Origin: Saliniplasma sp046497075
GTDB lineage: Archaea; Thermoplasmatota; Thermoplasmata; Halarchaeoplasmatales; Halarchaeoplasmataceae
Reading direction: 5' to 3'
Assembly (NCBI GenBank): GCA_046497075.1
Contig: JAWOGF010000074.1
Coordinates: 1 to 41,987 of the forward strand
DNA length: 41,987 bases
The notes beneath the pieces are model-generated. The model ran no database searches and had not been told where the DNA came from. It worked only from the letters and a program-made list of their open reading frames with translations. Below are positions 16,822 through 25,812 of the stretch, piece by piece (the stretch's first letter is position 1; each line of letters begins with the position of its first letter). The translations under genes and the position numbers were made by a program.

Positions 16822-18020
16822 TCGACATCGATGCTGATTCCTGTACTGGATGTGAGAAATGTGTAAAGGTCTGTCCCGTTGATGCGCTGTACATGGAAGA
16901 CGGGGTAGCTAAACTGAAAGAAGACATTTGTATCTCATGCAGTGCATGCGTGACTGCATGTCCTGTAGACGCTATCGAACCTGAATTGAAGGCCCAAAGG
17001 GCCGATTTCTCGGAATATGATGGTGTATGGATCTTCGCGGAACAGCATGAAGGTGAACTGAAGGCTACCGGTCCACAACTACTCGGAAAGGGTAGAGAAT
17101 TGGCTGATGAATTGGATGAAGAGCTTTGTGCGGTACTGGTTGGAAATGAGGTAAAAGGTCTAGCAGAGGATCTAGCGTCATATGGAGCTGAAAAAGTCTA
17201 TGTTATCGATGATGAAGCCTTAGAAGAATATACGACTGAAGCGTACACAACTGCATTAACAACATTGGTATCAAAATACAAGCCGAGTGTGTTCATATAT
17301 GGTGCAACCCACCTAGGTAGAGATTTAGCTCCTTCAGTTGCCGGGCACATGGGTCTTGGACTGACTGCAGACTGTACAGGACTATCTATCGAAGAGGTCG
17401 AAGGACAAAAGGTACTTCTGCAGACGAGACCGGCCTTCGGAGGAAACGTGATGGCTGATATCATATGTCCGAATACCAGACCACAGATGGCTACTGTTAG
17501 ACCCCATGTTATGGAACCTATGGAACCGAAACCAGACAGGGATTATGAATTGATTGAAGAAAAGGTGAAGATCGATAAAGACTCTATAACCACTGAAATT
17601 TTGGAAGTATTAGAACCCGAGGATAGAGGTGTTTTATCTGTTGAGGAAGCGGATAGGATCGTCTCCGGTGGTAGAGGTGTTGGAAACTGTGAAGAGGACT
17701 TTGAATTACTTCAGGAATTGGCCGATGAATTAGGTGCGGCGGTGGGATGCAGTCGGCCTATCGTAGAAGAGGATATAATACCCAAATCCCATCAGGTAGG
17801 TCAGAGCGGAAAAACTGTATCACCGGAACTTTACATCGTTTGCGGTGTATCTGGTGCTGTCCAACATCGTGTTGGAATAAGAGGCGCTAAGACGATCATA
17901 GCCATAAACACGAATCCAGATGCTCCCATATTTGATATGGCCGACCTGGGTATCGTTGGAGATCTGAAAGAAATAATCCCGCTCCTCATCGAAAAGATCA
18001 GGGACAAAAGGGACAACTAA
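16818..18020 (+). CDS. etfA: Electron transfer flavoprotein alpha subunit with N-terminal 2[4Fe-4S] ferredoxin domain
   Basis: Residues 1-55 are a bacterial-type ferredoxin with two complete cluster motifs (C9, C12, C15, C19 and C38, C41, C44, C48). EtfA proper follows: FAEQHEGELK, a Rossmann region, FIYGATHLGRDLAP, and the C-terminal FAD-binding part with GGRGVG, AAVGCSRPIVE, VGQSGKTVSPELYI, GVSGAVQH and NTNPDAPIFDMADLGIVGD. Ferredoxin-fused EtfA is known from clostridial electron-bifurcating complexes such as caffeyl-CoA reductase and lactate dehydrogenase. The fusion offers a direct electron path to or from ferredoxin. Bifurcation is an inference. Confidence 0.95.
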   Translation: MIDIDADSCTGCEKCVKVCPVDALYMEDGVAKLKEDICISCSACVTACPVDAIEPELKAQRADFSEYDGVWIFAEQHEGELKATGPQLLGKGRELADELDEELCAVLVGNEVKGLAEDLASYGAEKVYVIDDEALEEYTTEAYTTALTTLVSKYKPSVFIYGATHLGRDLAPSVAGHMGLGLTADCTGLSIEEVEGQKVLLQTRPAFGGNVMADIICPNTRPQMATVRPHVMEPMEPKPDRDYELIEEKVKIDKDSITTEILEVLEPEDRGVLSVEEADRIVSGGRGVGNCEEDFELLQELADELGAAVGCSRPIVEEDIIPKSHQVGQSGKTVSPELYIVCGVSGAVQHRVGIRGAKTIIAINTNPDAPIFDMADLGIVGDLKEIIPLLIEKIRDKRDN

Positions 18021-18026
18021 AAACCA

Positions 18027-18041
18027 TTCTTCTTTTTTCTT
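18027..18041 (+). terminator. T-rich terminator after the ETF operon
   Basis: Pyrimidine-rich, mostly T tract starting 7 bp after the etfA stop, just before the end of the opposing DUF401 gene. Confidence 0.4.
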
Positions 18042-18042
18042 A

Positions 18043-19251
18043 TCAAAACAGGAATACAGCTCCAGAGATAGTTATCCACACGAATATGAAAACTATCAAT
18101 ACGAGGGTTGGTTTCCATATGTGACTGTAAAAGGCTTTAAGATTTGTTCCAAAATATTCCACTGTCAGTATTATACAAAGATGTATCGGACTGAGTAAAT
18201 AGCCTAGGAATGTAAATAGATATATGACTCCGATCGTTCTCACAGAAACAGTTGATATAAGGGGTAAAAGTACTGGCAATCCGATCCCTACCGCGCTGGG
18301 TAGATGGCCGAGGAACATCCCTATGGCAAGAGCAAACAAAACCACCACAAGGAAAATGGGTACATGATTCTGCAGAGAAGTGACTACCGGAGCTATACCG
18401 TTAGTCCTTTCGATTATACCTTTGAAAAGCATGATTCCATATGCAGCTAATATGAGATTGAAGGAAAACCCGTTTTTTGCAGTGACAGGTACATCGGAGA
18501 GATTATATTTATCTCGATTTTGGAAAAGTAGGAAGAGTATCGCTACTGGTAGTGAGAGGTAAAAGGGGATACTAAGTATGATATTTAACGATAGAGCAAG
18601 CATTATCGGCATCAATTCCCAAACAAGGAGAAGAGGTCTCGTGGATAGTCTTTCAGATTTTACAGCTTCTATACCACCGATACCCCATATCACTCCACAG
18701 ACTATCTGGATGGCAAAGATAGGAGTATTATATAATGCTATCCTATATAGGCTCACCCCAGTGATACTAGACGCTAATATCAAGCCGAGGGATAATGGGT
18801 AAATCGTGAACCATATATGCCTGAACCACCAATTCAAGAAGGTTTTGTGTACAGGATCTACATTGAGTTCGTCTCCCTCGTCATCTATCATCGGAGCCGA
18901 TACGAGGGCCCCTCCGGGCATGGGCATCAGTCCAAAGATGGCAGGTATCGATGCGATTACCAAACGCCTGTCTGGAACTGCACCTCTGAGTTCTTTTATC
19001 ATCCTCATGACCTGGCCGGAATCACTGTATAAGAATCCAAGAAAGGCAATCATATTGATTATCAATATCAGTTCGATCGTTTCAAATTCTATAGATATCT
19101 CTAGGAGCCATTTGACCCCCTGTAAAGTGGGATTAGATAAGACCAATAAAACACCGACTGCTAACAATATAGCATATCCGAATCCAACCTTCTTATAGAT
19201 CAGGGTACCTAGAGTTATGAAAGCAAGTAGTACTCCTATGAATTCTAGCAT
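18043..19251 (-). CDS. DUF401 family integral membrane protein (permease-like)
   Basis: A 402-residue protein that is almost wholly hydrophobic, with about ten membrane helices. The conserved loop LMPMPGGALVSAPMID and NWWFRHIWFTIYPLS identify the DUF401 family, distantly like anion/dicarboxylate and gluconate-type transporters. A second glycine-rich re-entrant segment GHLPSAVGIGLPVLLP lies near the C terminus. ATG 19251 with GAGGT just upstream is preferred to TTG 19254. Substrate unknown. It ends close to the ETF operon on the opposite strand. Confidence 0.85.
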   Translation of the reverse strand: MLEFIGVLLAFITLGTLIYKKVGFGYAILLAVGVLLVLSNPTLQGVKWLLEISIEFETIELILIINMIAFLGFLYSDSGQVMRMIKELRGAVPDRRLVIASIPAIFGLMPMPGGALVSAPMIDDEGDELNVDPVHKTFLNWWFRHIWFTIYPLSLGLILASSITGVSLYRIALYNTPIFAIQIVCGVIWGIGGIEAVKSERLSTRPLLLVWELMPIMLALSLNIILSIPFYLSLPVAILFLLFQNRDKYNLSDVPVTAKNGFSFNLILAAYGIMLFKGIIERTNGIAPVVTSLQNHVPIFLVVVLFALAIGMFLGHLPSAVGIGLPVLLPLISTVSVRTIGVIYLFTFLGYLLSPIHLCIILTVEYFGTNLKAFYSHIWKPTLVLIVFIFVWITISGAVFLF

Positions 19252-19347
19252 CAACTACCTCAAAAACAGATATATTTAAAATCTTATGCCCATTTACTGA
19301 TTTTGAAAGTAAAGCGAAACTGTTATATTTCAACTCCGAGTTATTAA

Positions 19348-20520
19348 ATGTGTAATATGGCCATTGAACCCATCTGGATTCTAATTATCGCGATAATCTG
19401 GCTTGTCGGTATCTCAGTGGGGATACTTTTCTACTTAGAAAAAACCAAAGATAAGCGGGTATCGAGAGTTCGTGAAGCTTCTAGTTTGGATCCAGAAGAC
19501 GAGGCTTATAATAAAGTCAAAAGTACAAAGAGTATCGTTAATGTCATGAAACGGTCTGGGAAAAACACCTCTGATTCAGAGGTGATAATTGATCGGGCTG
19601 AATTGGCTTTGGAGGCGAGAGACTATTCTAGAGCGAAATCCTTAGCGGAAAAAGCAAAATCAAAACTTGAGAATAATACTAATTCGGGTGCTAATACTGA
19701 TAATAAGAAAATTTTAAGGAAGAAAGATGCTTCTTCGGACATATCTGATGATTCAAAGGATTCAAAAATGAAAGAAGCTTATACGTTAGATGATATAGAC
19801 TCGTTAGGAACAGAGGAAGAAAGTGAAAAAGTTAGAGCTAAAAGTGAGGAGCTGCAGAAACAGAAAGAGAAGATACAAAATCTTCCGGTGAATTACCTCG
19901 AATCCAAATTCGAGATAGAACAGGCTAGTGAAATGTTAGAAAATGAGGGAGGAGACGCTGAAGCTGAAGACCTTTTGAAAAAAGCAAGAGTCAGTTTTGA
20001 TGAAGAGAGATATACGGAGGCATTATCTTTGTCCCTAAGGTGCAAAAAAGCTATCGATGAAGATAAAGCCGGAGTGATCAAGTTCCAAAAGATCGGTAAA
20101 AAAGAAGCGAGTAAGGAAAAAACTGGGACTCAGGAAAGAGATGAAGTACAAAGGAACACAGTTATAAAACAGATGGAAGAAGGTGAAGAGGATAGAGATA
20201 GTACAACTACAACCATGACTGCAGATGTTGAAAAGGAAAGAACTGAATCGCCAAAAACGGGGCCGTCTCAGGGAGAACCGAAATGTCCTAGCTGTGGGTA
20301 TGTTGGAGATGTAGGTGATAATTTCTGTCCTAAGTGTGGTACTGAAATGGAGATCTTGTTAACGTGTCCTTCTTGTGGAAATGAGGTAGGTGAGGACGAT
20401 AATTTTTGTCCAAAATGTGGGCATGAGCTTACACCTTCAGCTTATGAATGCCCAGAGTGTGGTACTGAAATCAGTGAGGATGTAAGATTTTGTCCCGGGT
20501 GCGGTATAGAATTTGAATAA
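19348..20520 (+). CDS. Membrane-anchored coiled-coil protein with three C-terminal zinc ribbons
   Basis: One N-terminal membrane helix (IWILIIAIIWLVGISVGILF), then about 250 charged residues with Ala/Lys/Glu heptads: two TPR-like or coiled-coil stretches (LALEARDYSRAKSLAEKA and ARVSFDEERYTEALSLSLR) each reading like a short helical repeat. The C terminus holds three zinc ribbons in a row, each of the form CPxCG-x9-11-FCPxCG (last FCPGCG). The cytoplasmic ribbons may bind protein or RNA. No ribosome-binding site precedes ATG 19348, and a GTTATATTT box ends 18 bp upstream, so a leaderless transcript is likely (ATG 19357 is an alternative start). Confidence 0.8.
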   Translation: MCNMAIEPIWILIIAIIWLVGISVGILFYLEKTKDKRVSRVREASSLDPEDEAYNKVKSTKSIVNVMKRSGKNTSDSEVIIDRAELALEARDYSRAKSLAEKAKSKLENNTNSGANTDNKKILRKKDASSDISDDSKDSKMKEAYTLDDIDSLGTEEESEKVRAKSEELQKQKEKIQNLPVNYLESKFEIEQASEMLENEGGDAEAEDLLKKARVSFDEERYTEALSLSLRCKKAIDEDKAGVIKFQKIGKKEASKEKTGTQERDEVQRNTVIKQMEEGEEDRDSTTTTMTADVEKERTESPKTGPSQGEPKCPSCGYVGDVGDNFCPKCGTEMEILLTCPSCGNEVGEDDNFCPKCGHELTPSAYECPECGTEISEDVRFCPGCGIEFE

Positions 20521-20528
20521 GTATAAGT

Positions 20529-21323
20529 TTACATGATATCATTTTTTACAACGTGTTCTACAATTTCGTTTATCTGTTCCGGTGTAAGATTGCCCACCCT
20601 TTTTTCTTGATAAGGTATATCCTTGATTTTACCTATACCGAAGCCCGTCTTCAAGGCGTTCCGGATCATCTTTCTCCTATAATTGAATAATTGGCGAACT
20701 ACGTCTGAGAAAATATAGGGGTGCTGAATATCAAAGTCTGGAGCACGTGGAGTCAGTCTTACCACGGTAGCATCGACTTTTGGTCTCGGATAAAACCTAT
20801 CTTTTGAGATATCGAACAACCTTTCAACTCTAGCAAAAGTATGGGCCATGACAGATAAGCGGGAATAGTCCTTTTCACCAGGTTCCGCTACCAATCTATC
20901 AGCGTATTCCTTCTGATATGTCAATATACCACTTTTAAAATCATGTTCTAAAATTTTGAAGGTCAAAGGAGAAGATATAGAAAAAGGAAGGTTCGATACT
21001 ATTTTATCGAAGGTCGGAAGTTCGATTTCCAATACATCCCCTGATATAACATCTACGTTATTGTTGGTTCTATACCTATCCTCAAGATAATTTGATAAGA
21101 TTCTATCCTTCTCCACCAATATCAGATCGTTAGACAAACTTACTAACCTATCTGTCAACATCCCTAGTCCTGGACCTATCTCCATTACCGTATCTTCTTC
21201 CGATATCTCCGCTGAAAGAACTATCTTTTCGGCTATATTCTCATCTATCAAAAAATTCTGCCCCATTGATTGAGAGGGGGTGAGACCCAATTTTTTTAAT
21301 CTGCCTTTCAAACTATCATCCAT
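20529..21323 (-). CDS. ksgA: rRNA adenine N6,N6-dimethyltransferase (KsgA/Dim1)
   Basis: Dimethylates two adjacent adenines near the 3' end of 16S rRNA, a late small-subunit assembly step. Seen: GQNFLIDENIAEKIV, the SAM-binding EIGPGLGMLTD loop, the acidic VEKD after the second strand, SGDVLEIELP and the catalytic NLPF motif (NLPY in many members). The C-terminal helical domain has FNYRRKMIRNAL. Length 264 fits archaeal Dim1. A GATTATATTTTG box on the minus strand about 30 bp upstream suggests its own promoter. Confidence 0.96.
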   Translation of the reverse strand: MDDSLKGRLKKLGLTPSQSMGQNFLIDENIAEKIVLSAEISEEDTVMEIGPGLGMLTDRLVSLSNDLILVEKDRILSNYLEDRYRTNNNVDVISGDVLEIELPTFDKIVSNLPFSISSPLTFKILEHDFKSGILTYQKEYADRLVAEPGEKDYSRLSVMAHTFARVERLFDISKDRFYPRPKVDATVVRLTPRAPDFDIQHPYIFSDVVRQLFNYRRKMIRNALKTGFGIGKIKDIPYQEKRVGNLTPEQINEIVEHVVKNDIM

Positions 21324-21362
21324 ACTCGGAACTCCCTTTCAAAATATAATCTAATTTAACGT

Positions 21363-21390
21363 GAGGCACGTATCAGCGAAAGTATGCCTC
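21363..21390 (-). other. Hairpin between the PRC-barrel gene and ksgA
   Basis: GAGGCA and TGCCTC form a perfect 6-bp GC-rich stem with a 16-nt loop in the 87-bp gap. It sits after the PRC-barrel stop on the minus strand. It is not followed directly by a T-run; it may be a processing or stability element. Confidence 0.25.
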
Positions 21391-21410
21391 CCTTAGCGTA
21401 GGAATCCCGT

Positions 21411-21659
21411 TCACTCCATACTGATATTTTCCATAACAACAACGTCTCGGACGGCTTTCATACCCTTGAACGGTAAGACCAGCCGTCCCTCAGCATCGGT
21501 ATCGAACAGTCGCGGTTCGATCTCCTCAGCAGGCGTCACCAATACATGCTTCATATCTCCAGACTCAGTATTTACCACGAAGTTGTCGATCATACCGAGT
21601 ATTTGTCCGTCGTTCGTCATCACGGTCTTACCTCGTAATTCGGTCACGAATTTTTTCAT
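21411..21659 (-). CDS. PRC-barrel domain protein
   Basis: An 82-residue single PRC-barrel: RGKTVMTNDGQILGMIDNFVV, then a strand KHVLVTP, LPFKGMKAVRDVVVM. These small archaeal proteins are linked to RNA processing and cell division (CdpB-like), but this copy cannot be assigned. I place the start at ATG 21659 because GGAGG lies eight bases before it; an in-frame ATG at 21674 overlaps that ribosome-binding site. It follows the cdc48 gene by about 40 bp and may be in its operon. Confidence 0.85.
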   Translation of the reverse strand: MKKFVTELRGKTVMTNDGQILGMIDNFVVNTESGDMKHVLVTPAEEIEPRLFDTDAEGRLVLPFKGMKAVRDVVVMENISME

Positions 21660-21698
21660 ATCTTGATCCTCCATTTACTATCATCGAGTCTAATTACA

Positions 21699-23903
21699 TT
21701 ACCTGTATAATCCAACCCCATTATAATCTTTCTTCTTTCTAACGGTTTTCTTTATCATCTCTTCGATCTCGTCATACATATCCAAAACTTCTTGGTCTAC
21801 AGAAGGGGTCGATTCATCTATTACTTCCATGAAATATTCAGAATATACCTTTTTAACTTTATCTTTCATGGCTAGAAGACCAGCTCTTCTACATATCGTC
21901 TCAATATCCGCACCTACGTATTTGTCAGTAAGCGATACTAATTTATCAAAATCTACATCATCCGCTAATGGCATATTTTCAGTATGTATCCTAAATATTT
22001 CCTTCCTAGCCTTCCTATCCGGTATCGAAACGTTCAAAGTATCATCGAATCTGCCTGCCCGTAGAAGAGCCGTATCGATCTTATCCGGACGGTTCGTAGC
22101 AGCTATGACGATGACTCCGGTATTAGATTCGATACTATCAAAACTGGTCAGAAGCTGATTAACAACCCTATCCGTAACGTTCTCACTGCTTTCACCGCTT
22201 CTCTCCGGGGCTAAAGCATCTAACTCATCGAAAAATATTATCGAGGGTGCCGCCTGTCGAGCTTTCTTGAAGATCTCTCGTATCGCTTTCTCACTTTCTC
22301 CAACCCATTTTGATAATATCTCTGGACCCTTGATCGAGATGAAATTAGCTCCACTTTCATAAGCAACGGCCTGGGCAAGCATAGTCTTCCCTGTTCCGGG
22401 TGGACCATAAAGAAGTATACCTCTCGGAGGGGATATTCCCATTTCTACAAATGATTCAGGTTCCTGTATTGGTCTTTCCACAGAATCACTCAATTTCTCT
22501 TTTATCTCCCTTAGTCCACCTATATCATCCCAGCATACCTCAGGTATCTCTACCATGATTTCTCTCAAGCTGCTGGGTTCTATCTCTCTAAGGGCGTTCT
22601 GGAAGTCCATTGTAGTTACTTCCATACGTTCCAATATCCCTCCCGGTATCGGCTCGTCGAGATCGAATTTAGGAGTAAATCTTCTCAGAGCTCTCATAGC
22701 GGACTCCTTAGCTAACGATTCAAGGTCCGCTCCTGCAAATCCATGAGTCATATCGGCTAACCTTTTAAGGTCGACATCATCGGATATGGGCATACCCCGA
22801 GTATGGATCTGTAGTATCTCCATCCTCCCTTCCTTATCTGGAAGGCCTATTTCTATCTCTCGATCGAACCTACCAGGACGTCGGAGGGCCGGATCGATCG
22901 CACTTTCACGATTCGTAGCTGCGATAACTATCGTTTCCCCTCTCTGGGTCAAACCGTCCATCAATGTCAATAGCTGTGCTACGACCCTTCTTTCTACTTC
23001 ACCTTTAACATCGTCCCGTTTGGGAGCAATGGAATCCAGTTCATCGATAAAGATAATAGAGGGAGACTGCTCCTCTGCTTCTTCGAATTTTTCCCTCAAT
23101 TTTCCCTCGCTCTGTCCATAGTATTTAGAGATTATCTCTGGGCCTTGAACGGAGAAAAAATTAGCGCCAGCCTCATTAGCTACAGCTTTTGCGATCCAAG
23201 TTTTACCAGTACCCGGTGGACCAAAAAGAAGAACGCCTTTAGGTGGGTCTATCCCTAATCTATCGAACAGTTTTGGGTGTCTGAGTGGGAGTTCTATCAT
23301 CTCTCGGACCCTTTTTAATTCCTCTTCTAAACCTCCGACATCTTCATAAGTCACCTTTGTAGCACTAATTATTTCAGTTTCGCTGACAGGCTCTTCTTTG
23401 ACTACGACCTCAGTGTCCTGCCTGACCTCTACGGCCTCTAATGGACTTGTGGTGATAACGATGAAGGGAACGCTGCCTCCCATGAGTGCTATCCCAGGAA
23501 CTACGATAGCGTCTCCAGCCATTATAGGTCTGTCAAGTAATCTCTTTTTAACATAAGATTCTATACCCTCCCCGACCCTGAATTGGTTTTCTTCCTCTAT
23601 AACAGGGGCTATAACGACTTTTTTAGCAGGAACGGTCTCTACTTTTTTGACCCTAACCTTCTCTCCCAAGGATATCTTAGCATTCTTCCTGACCAAACCG
23701 TCTATACGGATCGTAGCTTCACCCTCATCTTCAGAGTGAAGTCTAAATATTTTTGCAACTGTATCTTCCTCCCCTTTGATCAAAATAACATCGCCGACAT
23801 CAACATCCAACTCCATTCGGGTTTTCGGTCCGATCCTAGCTCTGTTTCTTCCTATATCCTCTTGGGGGGCCTCTTTCACGGTCAAGACTACTTCGTCAGA
23901 CAT
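21699..23903 (-). CDS. Cdc48/VAT-type AAA ATPase (CdcH)
   Basis: Hexameric unfoldase. The N domain (about 1-180) is a double-psi barrel plus a second subdomain. D1 has Walker A GPPGTGKT, Walker B FIDELDSIAPKR and the RRPGRFDREIEIG arginine-finger region. D2 repeats these with GPPGTGKT, FFDELDALAPERS and RAGRFDDTLNV. All catalytic motifs are intact and 734 residues is usual. The C terminus ends Leu-Tyr-Arg, an HbYX-type tail that in related ATPases docks on the 20S proteasome alpha ring. Upstream on the same strand is a membrane protein gene. Confidence 0.97.
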   Translation of the reverse strand: MSDEVVLTVKEAPQEDIGRNRARIGPKTRMELDVDVGDVILIKGEEDTVAKIFRLHSEDEGEATIRIDGLVRKNAKISLGEKVRVKKVETVPAKKVVIAPVIEEENQFRVGEGIESYVKKRLLDRPIMAGDAIVVPGIALMGGSVPFIVITTSPLEAVEVRQDTEVVVKEEPVSETEIISATKVTYEDVGGLEEELKRVREMIELPLRHPKLFDRLGIDPPKGVLLFGPPGTGKTWIAKAVANEAGANFFSVQGPEIISKYYGQSEGKLREKFEEAEEQSPSIIFIDELDSIAPKRDDVKGEVERRVVAQLLTLMDGLTQRGETIVIAATNRESAIDPALRRPGRFDREIEIGLPDKEGRMEILQIHTRGMPISDDVDLKRLADMTHGFAGADLESLAKESAMRALRRFTPKFDLDEPIPGGILERMEVTTMDFQNALREIEPSSLREIMVEIPEVCWDDIGGLREIKEKLSDSVERPIQEPESFVEMGISPPRGILLYGPPGTGKTMLAQAVAYESGANFISIKGPEILSKWVGESEKAIREIFKKARQAAPSIIFFDELDALAPERSGESSENVTDRVVNQLLTSFDSIESNTGVIVIAATNRPDKIDTALLRAGRFDDTLNVSIPDRKARKEIFRIHTENMPLADDVDFDKLVSLTDKYVGADIETICRRAGLLAMKDKVKKVYSEYFMEVIDESTPSVDQEVLDMYDEIEEMIKKTVRKKKDYNGVGLYR

Positions 23904-23950
23904 CCAATTCTCCAGGTATAAGACATCGAAACTTTATAAAAGATTTTTTG

Positions 23951-24661
23951 TTAATCAACATCTAATATAAAATCAACGTTTTCAGTGACCGTAGCTTCAT
24001 TGCCATTTACATCTTCCATCTTGAAAGTGAGAGCCATACTGCCATCTCGTACTTCTGTATTATCAAAACTTCGATGATACTGGTAGGTATCGGCTTCACG
24101 GGTCATATTGTACGGAGTATTATCGATGTAGACACGAACACTATCATGGTCTACTTCCACATTATCTGATATAGTGGCGGTTATAGTCATGTTGTATTCT
24201 TTAGCACCCTCTGTTATATTCTCCTGGACATATTCGTGTGCTATGATCTCATTGTCTTCTTCAAATTCTAAATCCATCTCATCCAATGTAGGTGCTGCAA
24301 AATCGCTGAATGGTGGATTCATCAAGATGACCCAGACAGCTAAAAATGTAAATAGATACATAGCCACACTCATCGCCCATTCTTTTTTACCCAGCTCTGA
24401 TACTTCGATTCCCACCATCTGAAAAAGTGTTTTTAGGATGGCAATACCCGTCAACCCTACTAAGAAACCTAATAATGCTTCATGGCCTGAATAATTGAAT
24501 ACAAAAAGAGCGATTATCGAGAATATCGGAGCAAGAGCCACACTGATATAAACACACTTTCCCTTCCTTATCTCATCCAGCATATACTCTTTTCTATCGA
24601 ATTCGGGGAACTCGTATTCATATCCATCTTCTTCCTCGTCTTTCTTCCTTCTCTTAGCCAT
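23951..24661 (-). CDS. Membrane protein with charged N terminus and extracellular beta domain
   Basis: Begins with a highly charged cytoplasmic tail (MAKRRKKDEEEDG), then about three hydrophobic helices (SVALAPIFSIIALFVF, LLGFLVGLTGIAIL, MYLFTFLAVWVILM), then about 110 residues outside. The outer part is Asp/Glu-rich with strands such as NMTITATISDN, VRVYIDN and MALTFKMEDVNGN, like an Ig/FN3-type fold. No family recognised. It is read toward cdc48 on the same strand with a 47-bp gap; joint function is not shown. Confidence 0.7.
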   Translation of the reverse strand: MAKRRKKDEEEDGYEYEFPEFDRKEYMLDEIRKGKCVYISVALAPIFSIIALFVFNYSGHEALLGFLVGLTGIAILKTLFQMVGIEVSELGKKEWAMSVAMYLFTFLAVWVILMNPPFSDFAAPTLDEMDLEFEEDNEIIAHEYVQENITEGAKEYNMTITATISDNVEVDHDSVRVYIDNTPYNMTREADTYQYHRSFDNTEVRDGSMALTFKMEDVNGNEATVTENVDFILDVD

Positions 24662-24766
24662 CTTTGGTGCAAAAACCGGTAGTACTATTAAAAAACTTTC
24701 CCAAATTATAGTTAAAATGAAAGATTTGAAATAGTGCTAGTACTATTCACCCCATGTTGATATTAT

Positions 24767-25582
24767 ATGGAGATAGCCGGTTACGGTCTGCAAGAAGAGT
24801 TACCATACATAGGGCTCAGCCTATGGAATTTGATATTATTCGTGATTACGCTAGTGGTCGGTCTCATACTTGTAAAAGTCGTATCAAGGATGGTCAAAAA
24901 TGCCATGCTCAAGAACAACATCCGTGTATTGCTTACGGAATTTACAACACGGATATTAAGAATAGTATTGTATTTTTTCGTTGTCGGTGTTTCTTTATCG
25001 TTCCTGGGTGTTCAGGTAGGAGCTGCATTGATAAGCTTATCAGTGGTCTTAGGTTTCGTTCTGGGCTTCGCCTTGGGAGATACTTTGAGTAACATAGCAG
25101 CCGGTGTTATGATCGCTATCACAAAGCCTTTCAGGGCTGGACATTACGTTGAGGTCAACGGGGAAGAAGGTGTTATCAATACAGTGGGTATAAGCCTAAC
25201 TGAGCTGGATACCACAGATAATAAACATATCGTAATTCCGAACAAACTGGTTTGGGAGAGCAATATAATAAATTATACACACAACGATATAAGAAGGGTC
25301 GATATAGATACCGGTGTGGGCTACGATGACGATCTAGACTTGGCTATCAAGACTTCTTTAGATATATTGAAGGCTCATCCAAAAGTACTAGACGATCCGG
25401 AACCACAAGTGAAAGTGAAAACTATGGATGATTCTTTTGTGGGATTGACGGTAAGACCGTGGGTGAAAACCGAGGATTACTGGAACACATTCTTTGATCT
25501 GCAGAAATCCCTTAGAGAGGGTTACGACGAGGCGGGACTGAACATACCATACCCACAGATGGATGTCCACCTAGATGAGTAG
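24767..25582 (+). CDS. MscS-family mechanosensitive channel
   Basis: Osmotic safety valve of the inner membrane. Three hydrophobic helices in the first 120 residues; the third is the Gly/Ala-rich pore helix (SVVLGFVLGFALGDTLSNIAAG). The MscS beta domain follows: ITKPFRAGHYVEV, GVINTVGISLTELDT, VIPNKLVWESNIINYT. A C-terminal alpha/beta part ends with LNIPYPQMDVHL, typical of the family. Length 271 is close to E. coli MscS. It is divergent from the membrane protein gene and followed by a hairpin. Confidence 0.95.
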   Translation: MEIAGYGLQEELPYIGLSLWNLILFVITLVVGLILVKVVSRMVKNAMLKNNIRVLLTEFTTRILRIVLYFFVVGVSLSFLGVQVGAALISLSVVLGFVLGFALGDTLSNIAAGVMIAITKPFRAGHYVEVNGEEGVINTVGISLTELDTTDNKHIVIPNKLVWESNIINYTHNDIRRVDIDTGVGYDDDLDLAIKTSLDILKAHPKVLDDPEPQVKVKTMDDSFVGLTVRPWVKTEDYWNTFFDLQKSLREGYDEAGLNIPYPQMDVHLDE

Positions 25583-25590
25583 TAAAACGT

Positions 25591-25638
25591 GGATACAGGT
25601 TATACATCGTCTAGGGGTGACGGATGTATGATGTATCC
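25591..25638 (+). terminator. Hairpin after the MscS gene, possible terminator or RNA element
   Basis: GGATAC pairs with GTATCC and, after a small internal loop, ATACATC pairs with GATGTAT, giving 13 bp with a loop of about 14 nt. It begins 8 bp after the mscS stop and is followed by a pyrimidine-rich stretch. No uninterrupted T-run follows, so a terminator role is not certain. Confidence 0.4.
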
Positions 25639-25812
25639 TCTTTCCTCTATATTATCTTCAGAAAAGCATATAGATCGGTTTTCTAGATAGGGTGTGAGTG
25701 ACCTTACTAGAGGTTTGATTTTTGATTGGAGGATGAAAAGTACATTCCGAGTAAATACGTATTCGTTAGGCATACCAAAAGTTTTTAGTATATTTACACA
25801 TCTGAGTAAAAC

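Noticed and set aside
25583..25812. Box C/D sRNA near TATGATGTAT and CTGA
   Set aside because: The C-box match is imperfect, no C'/D' pair is seen, and the segment is better explained by a hairpin and the next promoter.
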